Notes under the pieces: model-generated
What the model saw: only the letters and a program-made list of their open reading frames with translations
Told to the model about the DNA's origin: nothing
Databases searched by the model: none
Shown: in pieces, positions 35,101 to 41,027 of the stretch
Layout: each line of letters begins with the position of its first letter
Position numbering within the stretch: position 1 is the first letter of the stretch
Source: Perkinsus marinus ATCC 50983
Taxonomy: Eukaryota; Perkinsozoa; Perkinsida; Perkinsidae
DNA length: 41,027 nucleotides
Assembly: GCF_000006405.1 (NCBI RefSeq)
Contig: NW_003206190.1
Span: 42,585 to 83,611 of the forward strand
Reading direction: 5' to 3'
Program-made: the position numbers and the translations under genes

Positions 35101-37769
35101 AACTGACTACCCCTCAGAGAGGTGGTATCAAACCTCGCAGAGCGATCAGGAAGACCCATAGCATACTCCCAGTTCTTGCCTGAGGTCTCTATCACATCGG
35201 CCAAATGCTTCATAGAAAGAGCATCATCAGGGCAGGCGTTGACACAGACTTCACAACCAGTGCAGTCATAAGGAGAGACCTGGATCCTGTAGTGAAGACC
35301 GGCAACCTCGGCACCACCCTTGGCGGCTCTAGTATCAAAGGCAGCAGGCTTGTTATCAACCTCATACTGGGAGAGAAGGAATGGCCTGATGACAGCGTGA
35401 GGGCATGCCATGGAACAAGTATTGCACTGAGTGCACTTGTCCATATCAACCTCGGGCACCTCGAGAGCAACACCACGCTTCTCAACCTTAGAGGTTCCTA
35501 GAGGGACCTTACCGCCAACCAACTCATCAGAGGCGAAAGCACTGACAGGAATATCATCACCCTTGAGAAGAGCGATAGGGGCCTGAATATTCTTGGTGAA
35601 CTCAGCGGTGTTCATATGGTATGCCTCGTCCTTAGCCAGCATTCCGATAGCGTTATCGTAGGTCTGCTCGTAGTTGAGCATGCGGTCAGAGAGATTCTTC
35701 CACTCAGCGGGAACGTTGATCTCAGTGATTGCATCAAGAGCCTTGTCAATCATCTCGTAGTTCTTCTGGACAACAGCCTCGCCACGATGACCATAACTCT
35801 TCCTAATGGTATTCTTGTACAGTTCGATACTCTCTTCAAAGCCCATAACCTTGGAGAGCTTGAAGAAGGCGGACTGCATAACAACATTGATCATACGGCC
35901 CATACCACACTCCTGAGCAACCTTGAAAGCATCGACGTTGAAGACCTTAGCATTCTTATCAGCGAGGGCCTTACGAACACCAGCGGGGACGTGCTTGTTC
36001 CACTCTTCCACTGAATCGAAAGGAGAGTTTAAGCAGAAGGTACCGCCCTGCTTAAGGTGCTCGGTCATACGATACATCTCGAGATAAGTGGGGTTATGGC
36101 ATCCGACATAATCAGCGTGCTGAACTGAGTAATAGGACTTGATAGGCTCAGGACCAAACCTCAGATGAGACATAGTCAAACCACCAGCCTTCTGTGAACC
36201 ATAAGCGAAGTATGCCTGGACATAGAGGTCGGTGTTATCACCAATGATCTTGGTAGCGTTCTTGTTGGCACCAACAGTACCATCTGAACCATAACCGTAG
36301 ATGAGGCACTCAACGGTCTTGGGGTGAGACACGTTGATCTCATCAGTAAGAGGAAGAGACCGGTGAGTCACATCATCCTCGATCCCCACAGTGAAGTGAT
36401 CCTTGGGGTATTGAGCATAAAGATTGTCAGCAACAGCAGCAACACACTTGGGAGTGAACTCCTTCTGTCCGAGACCCCAGCGGCCACCGATCACCTTGAT
36501 GTTCGAGCGGTTAGACTCCTGAATAGTACTGGCAACATCCAAGTAAAGAGGCTCTCCAAGGGAACCAGGCTCCTTAGTCCTATCAAGGACGGCAATGCGC
36601 TTAACAGACTGGGGCAACGCCTTGAGGAAGTCTTCAGCAGACCAAGGACGATAGAGACGGGGCTTCAATACACCGACCTTCTTGCCCTGTGCGTTGAGAG
36701 TCGGCAAAGTCTCCTCAACCACACTAGCGCCAGAGCCAAGAACGACGATGGCAGTGTCGGCATCTTGAGGACCAGTCCACTGGAAGAGGTCATAGTGACG
36801 ACCAGTAACAGCGCCAACCCGGTTCATCTCCTCCTTAACGATCTGGGGAACCCTATCATAGAATGCATTAGATGCTTCAAACTGCTGAAAATATACGTCA
36901 GGGTTCTGGTTAGTGCCGCGAACGTAGGGGCGATTGGGGTTAAGAGCACGGGAACGGTGGTCATTGAGGGCCTTCATGTCTATCAGCTTGCGCATGTCGT
37001 TGTAAGGCATGGTGTCAATCTTCTCGATACAGTGGGAAAGGCGGAAGCCATCGAAGAAATTGACGAAGGGCACACGAGCACGAAGGGTGGCCAAGTGGGC
37101 AATGAGAGCCATATCGTGCGACTCCTGCACAGTGTCAGAGTTGATCATGGCGAAACCGGTCTGACGAACGGCCATGACATCCTGATGATCACCGAAAATG
37201 GACAGGGACTGACCAGCAAGGGCTCTGGCGGCCACATGCATAACGCAAGGGAGAAGTTCACCAGCTATTTTGTACATGTTGGGAACCATAAGGAGGAGAC
37301 CTTGACTGGCAGTATAAGTAGTCGCCAACGAACCAGCAGCCAAAGCACCGTGAAGGGCACCAGCAGCACCAGCTTCGGACTGCATCTGCGTGATCTTCAC
37401 AACATCGCCGAAGGCATTCTTAACTCCGAGCTCTGACCACTGCTCAGCGAGCTCAGCAGCAGGGGACGAGGGAGTAATAGGGAAGATGTAGGAGGTATCC
37501 GTCATAGCATAGGACACATGACAGGTCGCAGTGCAGCCATCAACAGCCTGCCACTGACCTCCACCTGAAAGAAACAACACAGATCAGACAGGAGTCAAGG
37601 AACTCGAAGACTAGCACAGGTATCACTCTACTCACGAGCTCAAATTACTTGGTGTAGTTTTTCCAGCGAAGTGCCTGGAGGCGGTTGCAGCTACGGCACT
37701 CTGGGACGGTCTGATGGCACTGCGGGCTGCCATCGCCGCAGAACGACTATGATTCATAGTCGACAGCAT
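32193..37769 (-). CDS. PNO: Pyruvate:NADP+ oxidoreductase, copy B (one intron)
   Basis: Same reaction and domain order as copy A. Two exons: 37769-37649 encodes the leader, MLSTMNHSRSAAMAARSAIR and onward, ending SRHFAGKTTPS; an 84-bp GT-AG intron occupies 37648-37565; the rest runs 37564-32193. The spliced product is 1,830 residues. The leader has no acidic residue, so mitochondrial import is likely. Fe-S sites CTQCNTCSMACPH and CTGCEVCVNACP, TPP motifs GGDGWSYDIGYGGLDH and NTGGQKSK, flavodoxin LLYGTETGTAEAL and NADPH motif AGLGTGLAPFRAF are all intact. The last ~1.75 kb is collinear with copy A at a constant offset of 7,610 bp and almost identical there, while other parts (around 34.0-34.4, 34.6-34.75 and 36.7-37.1 kb) are clearly diverged. 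Confidence 0.96.
37565..37648 (-). other. Spliceosomal intron in PNO-B, absent from PNO-A
   Basis: On the minus strand it starts GTAATTTGAG and ends TTGTTTCTTTCAG. Removing it joins KTTPS to GGQWQAVDG, exactly parallel to the uninterrupted KASPSGGQWQTMDG of copy A. At 84 nt it is longer than most introns in the window. Confidence 0.92.
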
Positions 37770-39229
37770 TGCTTTACAAAGGGAATGCCAACTGATAGTA
37801 ACAGTAGCGGTAAGTATCGCACTCCTCTCGGTGTACCCTCGTACCGATAGATTCGCATGAAGAACAAACGAACTCCATCCCTAACCCTAACGGCACAGCT
37901 TCTTAGCTAACACACAAAAGGAGACAGTTCCCTACAACCACATCGAATATTTTCTGATGTATACCTCTCCTTTCTGAATCTCTTGACTTGCTGTCTTCGT
38001 CCATCTTAACTTGAATACTCCTATACTCTTTACGGTTCACCCAGGCGGGTTACTTACAACACAACAGCAAATACCCCCACTTTGTTAGCTCTTCGGGGAA
38101 TGGGAAATATGTCACTTTAACGGAGTAAAACGAAATATCAACACATAATACAAACAAGTCCATGAGCATACACCAAATGTGAGGCAGTATATGCTGACAA
38201 ATTCCCCGGCTTCTTTAGCGGAAGATACTCACAGCTTTAAGATTCACAGCGTCAACACAAAATGTGTGTAAAATTTCCCGCCGTCACAACGAAGAAAGTG
38301 CGCATCTCCATACCGTGAAATCGTTTGAGTCATGACCCAATGTATTCGGTGGTTGGGTGTGCGCACTTGGATAGGATGAAGTTCATAAGTAATCAACAAC
38401 CGAACCGTCAAGACTTTTGATACCCCTCAAACTGAATCCAGCACCAAATTCCTGACGCTGGCACTAAACGCCCTAAAATGCCAGTCTAACAGGGAGAGCG
38501 CGCGACTTTCATGCGGATGACCCAGGTTCAAATCCCAACAAGATTAAAATTTTCAATATGTATCTTCTGGAATTAAATATTGATGTCTCTGTCAGTCAAG
38601 TGATACGTACGTCTACTATTATTCGTTAGTCGGCTTACTGGAGGTTTTGCTTTGCGTTAGTTAGACGCTTTGTCCGACATTTACGAGTATTATCAAGTTC
38701 CGTACTGGGACAATATTCGCCTTCTGTAGTTTAGAGTCTCTCTTCCGACACCTTGAAACACTTCGCTAAACGCAACAATCAACAAATTCAGATGGGGTCA
38801 CTGTAACATGGATAGAAACTACGAGCGAACATGCGGTTATGCGAGTTCAGCTATAATCACATAGGACGCTTTCTTCGATACATGGGTGAGTTCAGCGGCT
38901 CGACTTCAACTGCCAGTAAGAGAGTGTTTATTAGCAGAAGCCCGCGTCCCACATACTCCTGGCACCCAGGACCTGGAGTACGTTACTTTGCAGGAGATAA
39001 ACTGGCATTCACAATTCATACCTAAATATAATGATCGGCTGATTGCCTCTCACAAACAATCTTAAATGGTGAAACACCTGTCGGGATTGCCAGTCAGGAA
39101 GGTACTTCAACATGATTGAAACACCGTCGAGCCAGCAGTCCTCATTGGATCAATCGAGTGAGACATGAGCCGGGAGCAGACAGTCTGTCCGCCAGAGACC
39201 ATCTTGTTAGCTTTGCCATAATCGTCAAA
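37770..39229. other. Divergent spacer between PNO-B and the right-hand gene
   Basis: No convincing coding exon. It should contain both promoters. CCCTAACCCTAA occurs near 37880 (two telomere-type units, too few to mean much). At about 38492-38546 the + strand reads GGGAGAGCGCGCGAC then CCAGGTTCAAATCCC, which resembles tRNA A and B boxes. Stems do not close, so it is a decayed tRNA or SINE-like fragment at best. Confidence 0.45.
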
Positions 39230-39994
39230 ATGCAAACACGTGCCGTTGCCGGAAAGACGCTTCAGAAACCAGAGAGATATCGTCAAGAACAGCCGGAAGC
39301 AGATCCGAACACGAAGGCGATGAAGGTGAAAGCGGAGACCAAGGGGAAAGCCAAGGTGAAGGCGAAGGCCAAACCAACACCCAAGGGTAAATACTTCACC
39401 TGTCTTTCAGAGTTCACCTCTCTCAGGTGTTTCATATGTAAATATAAGAAAGCCTGAACCAGCAGCAGATGCTGGCGTTACCAGTAGAATGAGAAGCCTT
39501 ACCTCCATCATCGACGAGGTCGCTACATCTGCTAAACGTGCTAAGAGCATGAAGCAACTCTCGGTGTCAACTTGACACTGTCAAGTAAAGCACCGACGGC
39601 TACATCTAGCCTGTCCAAATCGATTAACCATCGTTCCAACATTACCCCAATTGTGGAGACACAAGTCGTTACCGAACCGGTTCCATATCTTCCTTTACCT
39701 GCTTCATCATCAAGTTACGTTGAGAAGATTACTCTCCCGAACGATTCGACTTCGAATCCATTGGGCGGGATGAGCCATACCGTCTTGGCTCCTCCATCAG
39801 TTGAGTCTACAGGTCTGAGGCAGAAGAGAAACGGGAGGCATGCAAGCAATGGCCATGCATCGACAACGTTACTTAGTGAAGTCCCTTCTGCTATTACTGG
39901 CAAAAATCGTTCGGAACAAACCGTTAATGGCTTTGGAGAGGTCTGCATACCAAAACCTGTCATAGGAGAGGAGGTAAACGGGCATGAGCAGTGA
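39230..39994 (+). CDS. Small basic, Ser/Thr-rich protein of unknown function
   Basis: ATG 39230 (MQTRAVAGKTLQKPERYRQE) leads into a Lys/Ala-rich run of alternating KAK and KVK near 39320-39385, as in DNA- or RNA-binding tails. A 40-nt GT-AG intron (39387-39426) joins PTPKG to VSYVNIRKPEPAADAG. The next exon reads RMRSLTSIIDEVATSAKRAK and SMKQLS. To reach the following open frame (KAPTATSSLSKSIN onward, ending GEEVNGHEQ, stop 39992-39994), a 20-nt intron at 39566-39585 or a frame change is needed. The C-terminal part is low-complexity with no recognised domain. An upstream in-frame ATG at 39116 is possible, but the residues before 39230 look untranslated. Confidence 0.45.
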
Positions 39995-41027
39995 CTTCTG
40001 ATATGTGTGCTTCAGGTTTCTCAACTCTCTCCCAATTCAATACGCCCAAGGCATAACTCCTACCCAGTACGATGATTCTCCCTGTAGACTTACTAATGCT
40101 GATGACATCACCTGAGCAGTTACACCAGGTATCTATAATCACATCATAGTCCACCCTTCGGAAGACACAAGTAGGATATACACTATCTCAAAGTCATTGA
40201 CAGTGCTGGAATATGTGTTCGCGTTTCTCAGCAGAGCTTAGAAAAGCGCGCACCTTTTATACAAGTTTACATACGAATTTTGCTACAAGTGTGCAGGAAA
40301 ACAATAAGAATTTCCCAACATTTCCTCAGATTTTCTCTAATATTACTAACACATGTAGTTGACCATGTGCATATTCTCCCACACTGGTCATTGCTGAGTC
40401 ATAGAACACTGAGACTAATCCCCGAATATCCGGCTCGATCGAGCCGACTGGCTAAAAACCACAAACACGGTGAAATTTGATCGTTAAGAGACCTGAAAAC
40501 CGTGTGTACTTATTAGTTATTAATCAATGATTACGCTAATTTCAGGGTATCTATTTTATTCACTGGCAACCCCAGTATGGGATCACTTGACATCCAGAAA
40601 AATTTTCTTGGGAATGTAGAGAAGTGGTAATTTCCCGCTCCCTCACTCATCGGACGCTCCTCCAACCAATGCAGCAGACCCGAACAAACTCATCCAGCAC
40701 CCCTCTAACTCTCGCAATCCTCCACAATCAGCGCTTTTGCCACAAAACCAACCGCACAGGTTAAAGTCGCCTATGTGTGTCTGACACGCACAAGTTGTGC
40801 GGCACAATCGTATACACGAATTTCCTACACTTTTGCTCAACATATGATTCACAGACTGGCCCCGATTGCACCGGGTTCACAGTTTCGCCGCCGTAGACAA
40901 TAGTAGTAGTAGGTTGCCGTACTTAAGTTTAGTAGCTACGTAGGAACCAACCAACACATCTTACTATAACAATATACTAGTCAATGACTAGGTTTTGTTT
41001 CACTTGTCTAGGAGGATGACTAGCAGT
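39995..41027. other. Right-end spacer
   Basis: No gene recognised. It holds the right copy of the dispersed repeat (40320-40388), AT-rich sequence, and a (TAG)4 run near 40902-40912. Open frames here are short and lack family features. Confidence 0.4.
40320..40388 (+). repeat. Dispersed repeat, right copy
   Basis: Matches 929-998 in the same orientation: TTTCCTCAGATTTT at the left and GACCATGTGCATATT inside, followed by CCCACACTGG against CCTACACTGC. Divergence is roughly one base in five by eye. No coding capacity and no clear ends, so the family is unknown. Confidence 0.55.

Noticed and set aside
36324-37436. Long open frames on the + strand opposite the PNO genes (up to 370 codons, also 34095-35087 and 24550-25398)
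   Set aside because: They mirror the strong codon bias of the PNO genes, occur at the same places in both copies, and show no domain of their own.
37877-37891. Telomere-type CCCTAACCCTAA
   Set aside because: Two units can occur by chance and nothing else suggests a chromosome end or fusion.
38485-38555. Possible tRNA gene with A- and B-box-like sequence
   Set aside because: Anticodon and T stems do not close and acceptor ends do not pair; listed as a fragment only.
1-41027. CRISPR arrays, bacterial operons, integrases, or retroelement genes
   Set aside because: None seen; repeats present are minisatellite, microsatellites, small non-coding repeats and a spacer duplication in an intron-rich nuclear genome.

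Overview
This is nuclear DNA of a flagellated microbial eukaryote, most likely an alveolate and perhaps a perkinsid (Perkinsus-like). That placement is an inference. It rests on many very short GT-AG introns (mostly about 30-60 nt), an axonemal dynein heavy chain, and two genes for pyruvate:NADP+ oxidoreductase (PNO), the PFOR/cytochrome-P450-reductase-type fusion known from Euglena and Cryptosporidium. Cryptosporidium lacks flagella and Euglena genes look different. No spliced-leader copy was recognised, so the genus stays open.

Left part, + strand. An axonemal inner-arm-type dynein heavy chain fills about 1.5-14.7 kb, and its 5' end probably lies to the left. Its first visible long intron (about 0.4-1.5 kb) holds a small inverted-repeat element, a dispersed repeat and a ten-copy 42-bp minisatellite. 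One short intron carries an intact tRNA-Glu(CTC) gene on the opposite strand. Next come a six-exon GOT1/GOLT1 Golgi-transport gene with a (GTA)25 microsatellite starting exactly at a splice donor, and an unrecognised multi-exon gene with two degenerate EF-hand loops near its C-terminus.

Middle part, - strand (19.7-24.0 kb). Three closely packed intron-rich genes: an HSPA13/STCH-like ER Hsp70 ATPase, a PCID2/Thp1-like PCI-domain protein (TREX-2 type), and a small protein I do not recognise.

Right part, - strand (24.6-37.8 kb). Two tandem PNO genes of about 1,830 codons each, both with acidic-residue-free leaders that look mitochondrial. They are a patchwork of nearly identical and clearly diverged segments, which suggests gene conversion. 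The downstream copy (PNO-A) is intronless, while the upstream copy (PNO-B) has one 84-bp intron just after the leader. The 2.1-kb spacer holds a diverged ~650-bp tandem duplication in which the right-hand part of one copy is inverted. A small basic, Ser/Thr-rich protein gene follows at 39.2-40.0 kb on the + strand, and the last kilobase holds a relative of the repeat near 0.9 kb.

The neighbours do not form a pathway; gene order looks like ordinary eukaryotic packing. The PNO pair is the one functionally coherent unit: CoA-dependent pyruvate decarboxylation coupled directly to NADPH, probably in the mitochondrion.
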